From assembly GCA_048268845.1 (NCBI GenBank), contig JBLWUQ010000001.1, positions 124,001-188,000 of the forward strand: a DNA stretch of 64,000 nucleotides, read 5' to 3'. Below are positions 42,177 to 51,779 of the stretch, piece by piece (the stretch's first letter is position 1; each line of letters opens with the position of its first letter). The DNA comes from Muriiphilus sp048268845. GTDB lineage: Bacteria > Pseudomonadota > Alphaproteobacteria > Rhodobacterales > Rhodobacteraceae. The notes under the pieces are model-generated. The model was not told where the DNA came from, ran no database searches, and worked only from the letters and a program-made list of their open reading frames with translations. The position numbers and the translations under genes are program-made.

Positions 42177-44282
42177 ATGCGCCCTGCCCTGACGCCCGAC
42201 ATTGTTTCGGGCCTCGACGTCTCGACCGGCCGGCCCTGGCCGATGGGGGCGAGCGTGGATGAGGATGGCGTCAACTTCGCGGTGTTCTCTGCCAATGCCA
42301 CCCGGATAGAGGTGTGTCTTTTCTCGGACGATGGCCGGGTCGAGCTTGCCCGCATCGCCCTGCCGGACCGTGACGGCGACATCTGGCACGGCCATATCGC
42401 GGGCTTGCGGCCCGGCACCCGCTACGGGTTGCGCGCGCATGGGCCCTACGACCCGGCGCGCGGGCATCGCTTCAATGCCAACAAGCTATTGCTCGATCCC
42501 TATGCCCGCCAGATCGACGGCAAGCTGCGATGGTCCAAGGCGCTGATGGGCTATCATGTCGGTGCGGCGGCGGGCGATCTGAGTTTTTCAACCAGCGATT
42601 CCGCCTTTGCCATGCCCAAGGGCGTGGTGCTGGGCGACGACGATTTCGACTGGCAGGGCGACACCCCACCCCGGCATCGCAGCACCGACGCGCTGATCTA
42701 TGAGGCGCATGTGAAGGGCCTGACCGCGCTGCACCCCGAAGTCGACCCGGCGCTGCGCGGCACCTATGCCGGGCTTGCCTCGGACCCGATGATCGACCAC
42801 CTGACCAGCCTAGGCGTGACCGCCATCGAGCTTCTGCCGGTCCATGCCTTCATCGACGACCGCTTTCTTGCCGAGCGCGGCCTGCGCAACTACTGGGGCT
42901 ATCAGAGCATCGGCTTTTTCGCACCCGAACCGCGCTACATGTCGCGCGCCGGCATTGCCGAGTTCAAGGAGATGGTGCGCCGGTTTCACACCGCCGGGAT
43001 CGAGGTGATCCTCGACGTGGTCTATAACCACACCGCCGAGGGCGACACCTTCGGCCCGACGCTGTCATTCCGGGGACTGGACAACGCGAGCTACTACCGG
43101 CTGGCCGACGACCCGCGCCACTATGTCAACGACACCGGCACCGGCAACGCGCTGAACCTCGACCACCCCGCGGTGCTGCGCATGGTGATGGATTCGCTGC
43201 GCTACTGGGTTGAGGAAATGCACGTCGACGGCTTCCGTTTCGACCTTGCCGCCGCCCTGACGCGCGGGCCGCACGGGTTCACCTCGAGCTTTCTCGACGC
43301 GCTGCGGCAAGACCCGGTGCTTGCGCCCGCCCGGATGATCGCCGAACCCTGGGACGTTGGCCCCGGCGGCTACCGCCTCGGCGCTTTTCCGCATCCGTTC
43401 AACGAATGGAACGACCGCTACCGCGACGACGTGCGCGCGTTCTGGCGCGGGGATGAACACATGCTGCCGGCGCTGGCCAAGGCGTTGCTGGGCTCGCCCG
43501 AGATCTTCGACCGCGATGGCCGCCGCGCCACCGCCAGCATCAACCTTGTCACCAGCCACGACGGCTTTACCCTGGCCGATCTGGTGTCCTACCGCCACAA
43601 GCACAACGACGCCAACGGCGAGGGCAACCGCGACGGACACGCGGCGAATTTCTCGGACAATTTCGGCGTCGAAGGCACGACCGACGACCCCGAGATCACC
43701 GCCGCCCGCGCCCGCCGCCAGCGTGCGATCCTCGCCACGCTGTTCCTGTCGCAGGGCATCCCGATGTTGCTCGGGGGCGACGAAATCGGCAACAGCCAGC
43801 GCGGCAACAACAACGCCTATGCCCAGGACAACGAAATCGGCTGGATCGACTGGCCCGGCGCCGACGAGGGGCTTCTGGCCTTCACCCGCAAGCTTGCCGC
43901 CCTGCGCCGCCGGTTCCGGGTGTTGTCGCAGCGCAGCTTCCTGCATGGCCGGATACGGGCAACCGACGGGCTGGCGGACCTCGAATGGTGGCACCCGGAC
44001 GGGCGCGCGCCGAACGATGACGACTGGCACGATCACCTCAACGCCATCGGCGTGGTCATCCGCACCTCGGCGGATTGCGCAGAAGACAGCGACGCGCCAG
44101 AGGTCTTTGCGTTGTTCAACGCGGGCGAGGACCGCGATGTGCTGTTGCCCGAAGGCGACTGGCAACAGGTGCTCGACAGCAGCGACCCCGAAGCCGATGA
44201 TCGGAGCGCAGCCGCCGCCATCCGCGCCCCGGCCCAATCGGTCCTGTTGTTCGCCCGCCCAGGCAAGGAGGAACCCCGATGA
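42177..44282 (+). CDS. glgX: Glycogen debranching enzyme
   Basis: The GH13 protein of about 701 residues removes short side chains left by glycogen phosphorylase. It has an N-terminal CBM48-like domain (GASVDEDGVNFAVFSANATR), the nucleophile Asp in VDGFRFDLAAALTRG, the acid Glu in MIAEPWDVGPGGYRLG and the third carboxylate in NLVTSHDGFTLADLV. I use the ATG at 42177; an in-frame TTG at 42168 overlaps the glgA stop and has a better-spaced GGGAA, so it remains possible. Its end overlaps pgm by 4 bp. Confidence 0.95.
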   Translation: MRPALTPDIVSGLDVSTGRPWPMGASVDEDGVNFAVFSANATRIEVCLFSDDGRVELARIALPDRDGDIWHGHIAGLRPGTRYGLRAHGPYDPARGHRFNANKLLLDPYARQIDGKLRWSKALMGYHVGAAAGDLSFSTSDSAFAMPKGVVLGDDDFDWQGDTPPRHRSTDALIYEAHVKGLTALHPEVDPALRGTYAGLASDPMIDHLTSLGVTAIELLPVHAFIDDRFLAERGLRNYWGYQSIGFFAPEPRYMSRAGIAEFKEMVRRFHTAGIEVILDVVYNHTAEGDTFGPTLSFRGLDNASYYRLADDPRHYVNDTGTGNALNLDHPAVLRMVMDSLRYWVEEMHVDGFRFDLAAALTRGPHGFTSSFLDALRQDPVLAPARMIAEPWDVGPGGYRLGAFPHPFNEWNDRYRDDVRAFWRGDEHMLPALAKALLGSPEIFDRDGRRATASINLVTSHDGFTLADLVSYRHKHNDANGEGNRDGHAANFSDNFGVEGTTDDPEITAARARRQRAILATLFLSQGIPMLLGGDEIGNSQRGNNNAYAQDNEIGWIDWPGADEGLLAFTRKLAALRRRFRVLSQRSFLHGRIRATDGLADLEWWHPDGRAPNDDDWHDHLNAIGVVIRTSADCAEDSDAPEVFALFNAGEDRDVLLPEGDWQQVLDSSDPEADDRSAAAAIRAPAQSVLLFARPGKEEPR

Positions 44283-45910
44283 CCATCGTGACCGTCGCCA
44301 CCCAACCGATCGAGGGGCAGAAGCCCGGCACCTCCGGCCTGCGCAAGAAAACCCGCACCTTCATGGGACCGCACTTTGTCGAGAACTTCGTGCAGGCGAC
44401 GCTGACCGCAATCGGCGGGGCGAAGGGCAAGACCTTCGTGCTGGGCGGCGACGGGCGCTATTTCTCGGACCGGGTGGCGCAGGTGATCCTGCGCATGTGT
44501 GCGGCGAACGGGGCGGCGCGGGTGATCGTCGGGCGCGATACGCTGCTGTCGACCCCCGCCGCCAGCCACCTGATCCGGCTGAACCGGACGGATGGCGGCT
44601 TCATCATGTCGGCCAGCCACAACCCCGGCGGGATCGACGAGGATTTCGGGCTGAAGTTCAACACGCCGAACGGTGGCCCGGCACCTGAAAGCGTCACCGA
44701 CGCAATCTTTGCGGCGACGCTGAACATCGCCGAATACCGCATCCTCGAAGCGCAGGATGTCGACCTTTCGCGCATCGGCGAGACGCGGATCGGCGACATG
44801 GGCGTCAGCGTCGTCGATCCGGTGGCCGACTATGCCGACCTGATGGAGACACTTTTCGATTTCGACCGCCTGCGCGCCGCCTTTGCGGGCGGTTTTCGGA
44901 TGCGGTTCGACGCGATGTGCGCGATCACCGGTCCCTATGCGACCGAGATTCTCGAACACCGCCTGGGTGCTGCGAAAGGCACCGTGGTGAATGGCACGCC
45001 GCTGCCTGATTTCGGCGGCATGCACCCCGACCCGAACCCGACCTGGGCGCATGAGCTGATGGACGTGATGTTCGGCTCTGATGCGCCCGATTTCGGCGCG
45101 GCCTCGGACGGCGACGGCGACCGCAACATGGTGGTGGGCAAGGGCATCTATGTGTCACCCTCCGACAGCCTTGCCGTGCTTGCTGCCAACGCACATCTGG
45201 TGCCGGGCTATGCCAAGGGCATCAGTGGTGTCGCCCGCTCGATGCCGACGTCGACCGCCGCCGACCGCGTGGCCGAGGCGCTGGGCGTCGCGGCCTACGA
45301 GACCCCGACCGGATGGAAGTTCTTCGGCAACCTGCTTGATGCCGGTCGCGTCACGCTCTGCGGCGAGGAGAGTTTCGGCACCGGTTCGGACCATGTGCGC
45401 GAGAAGGACGGGCTCTGGGCGGTGCTGCTCTGGCTCGATATCATCGCGGCCCGCGGTCAGACGGTGGCCGAAATCCTCACCGATCATTGGGCGCGGTTCG
45501 GCCGCAACTACTACTCACGTCATGACTACGAGGCGCTGCCGGTTGACCTCGCTGGCAGCATCGTCGACGACCTGCGCGCGCGGCTTGGCGATCTGCCGGG
45601 GACTGTGGTTCAGGGCATGACCGTCACAAGCGCGGACGATTTCGCCTATACAGACCCGATAGACGGCTCGGTTTCCACGCATCAGGGTCTTCGCGTGAGT
45701 TTCTCGGACGGCTCGCGGTTCGTCATCCGCCTGTCGGGCACCGGCACCGAAGGCGCGACGATCAGGCTCTATCTCGAGCGGGTCATGCCGGGGCCAAAGG
45801 ACCTCGACCTCGACGTGCAAGAGGCGCTTGCCCCGGTCATCCGCGCCGCCGAAGAGCTTGCCGGCATCCGCGCGCGCAGCGGGCGCGATGGCCCGAACGT
45901 GGTCACCTGA
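44279..45910 (+). CDS. pgm: Phosphoglucomutase
   Basis: The 543-residue alpha-phosphohexomutase interconverts glucose-1-P and glucose-6-P, linking glycogen to central metabolism. The phospho-serine loop is GGFIMSASHNPGGIDED, the metal loop SDGDGDRNMVVGKG, the sugar-binding loop CGEESFGTGSDHVREKDG, and the phosphate-binding end RLSGTGTEGATIRLY. It is the glucose-specific class by length. It closes the operon and converges on the ABC permease gene, only two bases away. Confidence 0.96.
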   Translation: MTIVTVATQPIEGQKPGTSGLRKKTRTFMGPHFVENFVQATLTAIGGAKGKTFVLGGDGRYFSDRVAQVILRMCAANGAARVIVGRDTLLSTPAASHLIRLNRTDGGFIMSASHNPGGIDEDFGLKFNTPNGGPAPESVTDAIFAATLNIAEYRILEAQDVDLSRIGETRIGDMGVSVVDPVADYADLMETLFDFDRLRAAFAGGFRMRFDAMCAITGPYATEILEHRLGAAKGTVVNGTPLPDFGGMHPDPNPTWAHELMDVMFGSDAPDFGAASDGDGDRNMVVGKGIYVSPSDSLAVLAANAHLVPGYAKGISGVARSMPTSTAADRVAEALGVAAYETPTGWKFFGNLLDAGRVTLCGEESFGTGSDHVREKDGLWAVLLWLDIIAARGQTVAEILTDHWARFGRNYYSRHDYEALPVDLAGSIVDDLRARLGDLPGTVVQGMTVTSADDFAYTDPIDGSVSTHQGLRVSFSDGSRFVIRLSGTGTEGATIRLYLERVMPGPKDLDLDVQEALAPVIRAAEELAGIRARSGRDGPNVVT

Positions 45911-45912
45911 CC

Positions 45913-46728
45913 CTAGCGCCGCGCGATGATATCCTTGTGCCAGGCGCGCAGGAACAGCATTCCCAGTGCCAGCGTCAGAGCCCCGATCACCGCCGGGTAA
46001 AGCGGCGCGACGTATTGCGGCACATAGGTCGGATAGATCCCTGCCCGCATCAGCGCGATCACATGCACCAGCGGATTGAACCACAGCACCTCCTGCACCA
46101 CGCGCGGCAGATCCTCGACCAGGAAGAACACGCCGGAAATCAGGATCAGCGGGCGCATGGCGATGCCCCAGACCGTCTCCCACAGCGGAAAAAGACCGAA
46201 CAGCAGGCAATTCAGCGTGCCGACCCCCAACCCGAGCAGCGCGGTCAGGCCCAGCGCAAGCATCAGCACCGGCAGATCGAGCATCGCCCGCGATCCCTCG
46301 AACAGCAGAATTCCAGCCAGCACCAGCCCGATCACGATCAACCCGGTCAGCAGGTTCAGAACGAACCGCGCCGCCACCGCGTCAAGCCAGGTGACAGCGG
46401 GAAACATCAGCAGAGGGCGTGAAAACCGGATCGACGCGCTGATCGTGCCCTGAAGGCTCTGATACAGGTGAAACGGCAGAAAACCGGTGGCGTAGAACAG
46501 AAGAAAGCTGCGCCCGAGCGGCGGCGTGTGCATCACCAACCCGAAGGCAACCGACAGGATCACGATGAACCCCACAGGCTCGAGCACCGCCCAGAGATAG
46601 CCGCCGGGCGACCGGCCATAGCGCGTGCCCATCTCGCGCAGGATCAGCGCGACGATGACACGACCGGTCGCGAACCGCCGCCCGCATCGGGACAGGCGGG
46701 GACAAAGTGGCGGAGCAGTCCGCGGCAT
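45913..46728 (-). CDS. ABC-2 type polysaccharide-export permease (KpsM-like)
   Basis: This protein of about 271 residues has six hydrophobic segments and the ABC-2 wording REMGTRYGRSPGGYLWAVLEP near the N-terminus and WFNPLVHVIALMRAGIYPTY near the end. It is the membrane part of a capsule or O-antigen exporter. The start is uncertain: ATG 46728 is used, but in-frame GTG 46743 and TTG 46746 are possible. It is divergent from the KpsE- and KpsT-like genes, with which it should form one transporter. Confidence 0.88.
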   Translation of the reverse strand: MPRTAPPLCPRLSRCGRRFATGRVIVALILREMGTRYGRSPGGYLWAVLEPVGFIVILSVAFGLVMHTPPLGRSFLLFYATGFLPFHLYQSLQGTISASIRFSRPLLMFPAVTWLDAVAARFVLNLLTGLIVIGLVLAGILLFEGSRAMLDLPVLMLALGLTALLGLGVGTLNCLLFGLFPLWETVWGIAMRPLILISGVFFLVEDLPRVVQEVLWFNPLVHVIALMRAGIYPTYVPQYVAPLYPAVIGALTLALGMLFLRAWHKDIIARR

Positions 46729-46802
46729 TTGCGAGATATTCACCAATTCCGTTTCTCATGGTCACCGAATGCGGCGCCACACTGCGGCAAAGAGGTGAAG
46801 AT

Positions 46803-48092
46803 TTGGTAGAGCTTGCAGAAAAGCAGCACAGCCAACCGGCAGGCAACGCGCCTCGGCCGGCCGGGGGTGGCGCCGACCTGCCACAACCCAAACCGGGGCC
46901 GAAACCGCTGTCGAAAGGCAAGAACGGACCGAAAAAGCTGCAACCGCGGGTGATCGAGATTTTTCCGCTCGCCGAACCAGCGCGGATGCGGCGCAGGCAC
47001 TGGGCGCTGGTGGTTTCGTTTATCCTGTTCGTGCTCGCTCCGCTGGGCGGGGTCGGCTGGTATCTCGCCGAACGCGCAACCGACCAGTTCGCCTCGACAA
47101 CCGGGTTTTCCGTCCGGCGTGAAGAGCCTGCCACGCCGGCCGACATGTTCGGCGGTCTGATGCAGTTCACCGGCGCGGGGGCGGGCGGGGGCGAGGCAGA
47201 CATCCTTTATGAATTCATCCAGAGCCAGGACCTCGTCACCCGGATCGACAGCAGGATCGACCTGCGCGGCCATTTCACCGCCGCAAATGATACCGATCCG
47301 GTCTTCACGCTCGCCCCCGGCGGCACGGCCGAAGACCTGCACGACTTCTGGCAGCGCATGGTGCGGCTGGCCTATGACCAGTCCACCGGGCTGATGACAA
47401 TGCGTGTGCTCGCGTTCTCGCCTGACGTGGCGCAACGCATCTCGCAGGAGATTCTCGACGAAAGCCGCGCGCTGGTGAATGACCTCAACGCCACCGCCCG
47501 CAGCGACGCGTTGCGCTATGCCGAGGAGGATCTCGACGAGGCGCTGATTCGGCTGAAGGAGGCGCGTGCCGCGCTGATCGTCTTTCGCACCCGCACAAGG
47601 ATTGTCGACCCCGCCACCGACCTGCAAGGCCGGATGGGGGTTCTCAACAGTCTGCAACAGCAGCTTGCCCAGGCGCTGATCGAGCATGACCTGCTGGCCG
47701 AGACAACCACCGACGACGACGCCCGGCTGAAGCGCGTCAGGCGCCAGATCGCGGTGATTCGTGACCGCATCGACGAAGAACGGCGCAGCGTCACCGAAAC
47801 CGGCGCCACCGGACAGGCGGGCTATCCGGCGCTGCTGGCCGAATATGAGAACCTGACCGTCGATCTTGAATTCGCCGAACAGCGCTACCGCACCGCGCTT
47901 GCCGCGCTTGACGGTGCGATCGCCAATTCGGCGCGCGATAGTCTCTATCTTGCGACCTACATCCGCCCGACGCTGGCCGAGAAATCCGAATACCCGCGCC
48001 GGGCGGTGATCTTCGGGCTGGCCGCACTGTTCCTGGGGTTGGGCTGGGCGATCCTGTCACTGATCGCCTACAGCCTGCGCGACCGAAACTAG
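46803..48092 (+). CDS. Capsule-export inner-membrane protein (KpsE/CtrB/BexC-like)
   Basis: This polysaccharide co-polymerase of about 429 residues has a Pro/Lys-rich cytoplasmic N-terminus, a first membrane helix (HWALVVSFILFVLAPLGGVG), a large periplasmic domain with coiled-coil stretches (YAEEDLDEALIRLKEARAAL, RLKRVRRQIAVIRDRIDEE), and a second helix near the end (VIFGLAALFLGLGWAILSL). In group 2 capsule systems such a protein bridges the ABC transporter and the outer-membrane channel. The likely start is the TTG at 46803, preceded by AGAGGTGA; an ATG at 46758 has no Shine-Dalgarno. Confidence 0.87.
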   Translation: MVELAEKQHSQPAGNAPRPAGGGADLPQPKPGPKPLSKGKNGPKKLQPRVIEIFPLAEPARMRRRHWALVVSFILFVLAPLGGVGWYLAERATDQFASTTGFSVRREEPATPADMFGGLMQFTGAGAGGGEADILYEFIQSQDLVTRIDSRIDLRGHFTAANDTDPVFTLAPGGTAEDLHDFWQRMVRLAYDQSTGLMTMRVLAFSPDVAQRISQEILDESRALVNDLNATARSDALRYAEEDLDEALIRLKEARAALIVFRTRTRIVDPATDLQGRMGVLNSLQQQLAQALIEHDLLAETTTDDDARLKRVRRQIAVIRDRIDEERRSVTETGATGQAGYPALLAEYENLTVDLEFAEQRYRTALAALDGAIANSARDSLYLATYIRPTLAEKSEYPRRAVIFGLAALFLGLGWAILSLIAYSLRDRN

Positions 48093-48095
48093 CCG

Positions 48096-48752
48096 ATGGT
48101 GAGGTTCGAGAACCTGTCCAAAAGCTTTCGCGTGCTCGGGCGGCGCAAGATGGTGATTGACCGGATCAACTTTACCCTGCCGACCGGGCGGACGCTGGCG
48201 CTTCTGGGCCGCAACGGCTCGGGCAAGTCCACGCTGCTTGGCCTGATCGCCGGCACCATCCGCCCTGACAGCGGCCGCATCGTCAGCAATGGCTCGATCT
48301 CGTGGCCGGTCGGGCTGGGCGGTGCGTTCCACCCGGAACTGACCGGTGCGCAGAACGTGCGGTTCCTGGCCCGCGTCTATGGCGTCGAAACCGAAGCGCT
48401 CATGGCCTTTGTCGAGGATTTCTCGGAGCTTGGGCAGCAGTTCCACATGCCGCTGCGCAGCTATTCCACCGGCATGCGCTCGCGGCTGGTGTTCGGCGCG
48501 GCGATGGGCATCCGCTTTGACACCTATCTTGTCGATGAGGTGACGGCGGTGGGCGACGCCGCGTTTCGCCGCAAGAGCCGGGCGGTCTTTCGCCATCGCG
48601 TCGCCAACAGAACCGCCGTGATGGTTAGCCACAACATGCGCGACATCCGAGACTATTGCGATGCTGCCCTGATCCTCGAAGATGGCCGCCTGACTTATTT
48701 CGAGGACATCGACACTGCAATCCGGCAGCACGAGGCCCGGCTGACCGCCTGA
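48096..48752 (+). CDS. Polysaccharide-export ABC transporter ATPase (KpsT-like)
   Basis: The 218-residue ATPase has Walker A (LLGRNGSGKSTLLGLIAG), a family-specific signature (RSYSTGMRSRLVFGAAMG, in place of LSGGQ), Walker B (FDTYLVDEVTAVGD) and the switch His (MVSHNMRDI). This short form with YSTGM is typical of capsule and O-antigen exporters. It begins three bases after the KpsE-like gene and pairs with the divergent permease. Confidence 0.93.
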   Translation: MVRFENLSKSFRVLGRRKMVIDRINFTLPTGRTLALLGRNGSGKSTLLGLIAGTIRPDSGRIVSNGSISWPVGLGGAFHPELTGAQNVRFLARVYGVETEALMAFVEDFSELGQQFHMPLRSYSTGMRSRLVFGAAMGIRFDTYLVDEVTAVGDAAFRRKSRAVFRHRVANRTAVMVSHNMRDIRDYCDAALILEDGRLTYFEDIDTAIRQHEARLTA

Positions 48753-48894
48753 CCCGGCCAGAACAAGGTTAGCGCCCCGGTTAACAGAACCGTGCGCAGT
48801 CGAGTCATTCTTCGCGATTTCGACACAAACCCGCGCCGCCAATGGCGAAATACCCCCCGAATATCACCGGATAGGGTGAGACGGGGGTGTCATC

Positions 48895-51681
48895 ATGCAA
48901 TTCCAAGTGCGCGGCATCATCGCGACCGGCGTCAAGGCGCTGGATAATGCGATCAGCGATCTTGAGCTGATCGCCAACGGCGCGTCCGCGCGCATCTATG
49001 CCTTGTCGGGCCCGAATGGCGGGCTGGTCAGCCTTGCCATGTCCGAGACCGGCAAGGCCACCGTTCTCGATCAAGAGTTCTTCAACCCGGCCTGGGCACC
49101 GGGCATTTCTGGCGATCTGGCCTTGATAGACACTGGTTCCGGCTTGCGCGCGGTGATCGGGGCGACCGGGCCGACAGCGCTGGGCAGCTATTCGCTGCCG
49201 CAGAACGGCAGCATCGGCAGCTTTGCCGCCCACACCGGCATCACCGCATCGGCGGGGCGCATTGCGGCGATGATCGAGACTCCGCAGGGGTTGATCATCG
49301 CCCAGCCGGGTGGCGGGTTCACGAGCTATACCGTGGCGGGGCCGAGCGCGCTGGCACATCAGACCACCCTGCCCGACGCCCCCGGCACGCTGCGCGACGG
49401 GATCACCGCATTTGCGACACTCACCGTCGGAACCTCCGACATCCTCATCGCCGCCTCGGGGCCGAATCATGCGATCACCAGCTATCGGCTGACCCCGAAC
49501 GGCCCGGTCGCCGCCGACCAGAGCGGCCCGAACCAGGGCGTCGGCCTGATGGTGCCAACCGCACTGGCGACCGCCGAGGTCGCGGGCGTGCAATTCGTTG
49601 TCGTCGCCTCGGCGCAGGACGTGGCCGGTGCGCTCAGTGTCTTCATGGTCGGCGCGGATGGCGCGCTGACCGCCACAGACCACGTTCTCGATACGCTCGA
49701 CACCAGATTCGGTGGCACTCAAAGCGTCGAGGTGATTCGCGCCGGCGACGTCTCTTATGTGGTGGCCGGTGGTGGCGACGACGGGCTGAGCCTGTTCGTG
49801 CTGCTGCCCGACGGTCATTTGCAGTATCTCACGTCGATCGAAGACCGGCACGACACCAGCCTGCAAAACGTCACGGCCATCGCCGGTGCGGCGCTCGGCG
49901 ATACGCTGCGCCTGCTGGTCGCGTCGCAATCCGAGGCCGGTTTGACCGATCTGGCCATCGACATCTCGAGGCAAGGCATCACCCTCGTCGCGACGGAGGG
50001 CGGACAGACGATTCCCGGCAGCGCGGGCAACGATTTTCTCATCGGCGGCGCGGGTGTCGATCAGATCTCGGGCGGAAACGGCGACGACATCATCGTTGAT
50101 GGCGGCGGGCGTGATCTCATGACAGGCGGCAACGGGCGTGACCTGTTCGTGCTGAGCGCCGATGGCGAAGAGGACATCATCACCGACTTCAACCCGGCGT
50201 TCGACCGACTCGACCTCAGCGCCTGGCCGATGTTTCACGACCCTGCCAGCCTGACGATCACCCCCACCGCCACGGGGGCGCAGGTGATCTGGCGCGGCGA
50301 AACTCTGGTGCTGCGAGGACCCGACCAAACCACCCTCAACCCCGAAGCGGTGCGTGCTGCGGTGCTGCGCGGGGTGAACCGCCCGCCGGAACTCGGAAGC
50401 TACATCTTCCCCGACGACACCGCCCATGACGTCACCGGCACCGATGGCAACGACACGTTGCTTGGGGGGCCGGACGGCCAGACCATCGCACCCGGCGCGG
50501 GCAACGACACTGTCCGGGCCGGCGACGGAAACGATACCGTTCTTGGCGGAGCCGGTGTGAAGGTGATTTACCTCGGGGCCGGCGACGACGTGTTCCGCGA
50601 CCTCTCGCTTAGCCTGCCGGGGGATGGCGACGTGGTGTTCGGCGGGGCCGGTCACGACGTGATCTTCACCGGTGCCGGTGCCGACATGATCGACGCCGGG
50701 GACGGCGATGATCTGGTGCGCAGCGGAGCTGGCAACGACCTTGTTCTTGCCGGGGCCGGAGACGACATCGTCTATGGCGGCAGCGGTTGGGACCGGATCG
50801 AGGGTGGGCCGGGCAACGACTGGCTCTATGGCGGGGCCCACCGTGACAGGTTGTTCGGCGACGCCGGCGACGATTTCCTCAACGGCGGCACCGGCGATGA
50901 CATGCTGTTCGGCGGCGATGGCAGCGACACCCTGATTGGCGAGGATGGCGACGACGTGCTGCGCGGCGACGCGGGCAACGACACGCTGCGTGGTGGCAAT
51001 GGCAACGATACCCTGTCCGGCGGCGACGGTGACGACATGCTGTTCGGTGGCGATGGCGACGACACGATCCACGGCGCGGACGGCGACGACCGGCTTTATG
51101 GCGGCTACGGGATGGACCTGATGAATGGGGGCGAAGGCAACGACTACCTCGACGGCGGCGCTGCCGGTGACCGGATTCGCGGCAATGAAGGCGACGATAT
51201 CATCATCGGCGGCCATGGCCACGACCGCCTGTCGGGCGGCGACGGCAACGACACGATCTGGGGCGGCACCATGAACGATCTTCTCTGGGGCGGCCGCGGT
51301 GACGACGCGCTCTACGGCGAATCCGGCGACGACAAGCTCTATGGCCAGCTTGGCAACGACCTGCTGGATGGCGGCGATGGTGACGATCGACTGCTCGGCG
51401 GACCCGGCACGGACAGGTTGATCGGCGGGCGGGGCAACGACAGCCTGTCCGGTGGCATCGGCGCCGATACCTTCGTGTTCAACACCGATACCAGCGGGTA
51501 TGACACGATCACCGACTTCGACCCAAGCGCCGACCGGATCGTGATCCGCGACGCAACCGCCGCCGACCTTTCGCTGACCAACAGATCAGGCACCCTGAGC
51601 ATCGTCTGGGACAATGGCGAAATCACCCTGAACGGCATCGGTCCGGGCGAGTTCAGCCTGTCCGACATCCTGTTCGAGTAA
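48895..51681 (+). CDS. Large RTX calcium-binding secreted protein
   Basis: This 928-residue protein lacks a Sec signal. Residues 1 to about 370 are beta-rich repeats that resemble propeller blades (LSVFMVGADGALT, LSLFVLLPDGHLQ). A short RTX patch begins near residue 375 and ends in a serralysin-type cap (DIITDFNPAFDRLDL). The main array of GGxGxDxLx nonapeptides runs from about 517 to 857, over 30 units such as GGDGDDMLFGG. A second cap (YDTITDFDPSADRIVI) and the type I secretion-type tail FSLSDILFE follow. It should be exported by a TolC-dependent system and fold on calcium outside. No such transporter is encoded in the window. Function is unknown; enzyme motifs were not seen. Confidence 0.88.
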   Translation: MQFQVRGIIATGVKALDNAISDLELIANGASARIYALSGPNGGLVSLAMSETGKATVLDQEFFNPAWAPGISGDLALIDTGSGLRAVIGATGPTALGSYSLPQNGSIGSFAAHTGITASAGRIAAMIETPQGLIIAQPGGGFTSYTVAGPSALAHQTTLPDAPGTLRDGITAFATLTVGTSDILIAASGPNHAITSYRLTPNGPVAADQSGPNQGVGLMVPTALATAEVAGVQFVVVASAQDVAGALSVFMVGADGALTATDHVLDTLDTRFGGTQSVEVIRAGDVSYVVAGGGDDGLSLFVLLPDGHLQYLTSIEDRHDTSLQNVTAIAGAALGDTLRLLVASQSEAGLTDLAIDISRQGITLVATEGGQTIPGSAGNDFLIGGAGVDQISGGNGDDIIVDGGGRDLMTGGNGRDLFVLSADGEEDIITDFNPAFDRLDLSAWPMFHDPASLTITPTATGAQVIWRGETLVLRGPDQTTLNPEAVRAAVLRGVNRPPELGSYIFPDDTAHDVTGTDGNDTLLGGPDGQTIAPGAGNDTVRAGDGNDTVLGGAGVKVIYLGAGDDVFRDLSLSLPGDGDVVFGGAGHDVIFTGAGADMIDAGDGDDLVRSGAGNDLVLAGAGDDIVYGGSGWDRIEGGPGNDWLYGGAHRDRLFGDAGDDFLNGGTGDDMLFGGDGSDTLIGEDGDDVLRGDAGNDTLRGGNGNDTLSGGDGDDMLFGGDGDDTIHGADGDDRLYGGYGMDLMNGGEGNDYLDGGAAGDRIRGNEGDDIIIGGHGHDRLSGGDGNDTIWGGTMNDLLWGGRGDDALYGESGDDKLYGQLGNDLLDGGDGDDRLLGGPGTDRLIGGRGNDSLSGGIGADTFVFNTDTSGYDTITDFDPSADRIVIRDATAADLSLTNRSGTLSIVWDNGEITLNGIGPGEFSLSDILFE
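50023..51465 (+). repeat. Degenerate tandem DNA repeats coding RTX nonapeptides
   Basis: The DNA repeats with a 27-base period (variants of GGCGGCGATGGCGACGAC), as expected from the coded nonapeptides. The copies differ at many third positions, so they are old and protein-selected rather than a recent DNA expansion. A gap without repeats lies at about 50120-50440. Confidence 0.85.
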
Positions 51682-51703
51682 GGTGGTCTGGAAACCCGCG
51701 AAG

Positions 51704-51779
51704 TGGTGCCGGTGAAGGGACTCGAACCCCCGACCCCATCATTACGAATGACGTGCTCTACCAGCTGAGCTACACCGGC
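51704..51779 (-). tRNA. tRNA-Thr (anticodon CGT)
   Basis: The 76-base gene folds with acceptor arms GCCGGTG/CACCGGC, D arm GCTCAGCTGGTAGAGC, anticodon stem CGTCA/TGATG around TTCGTAA (anticodon CGT, reading ACG codons), and a T arm GGGGG-TTCGAGT-CCCTT with two G-U pairs. The CCA end is encoded. The leader CGCGAAG and trailer CTTCGCG are complementary, so the precursor helix extends beyond the mature ends. Confidence 0.96.

Noticed and set aside
48805..51222. Long Val/Ala-rich open frame on the minus strand opposite the RTX gene
   Set aside because: Its repeats are the reverse of the RTX DNA repeat; the plus-strand frame has the GGxGxDxLx pattern and a secretion-type tail.
50443..51465. Tandem 27-base repeats considered as a CRISPR or satellite array
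   Set aside because: The units are degenerate, have no unique spacers and encode RTX nonapeptides in frame.
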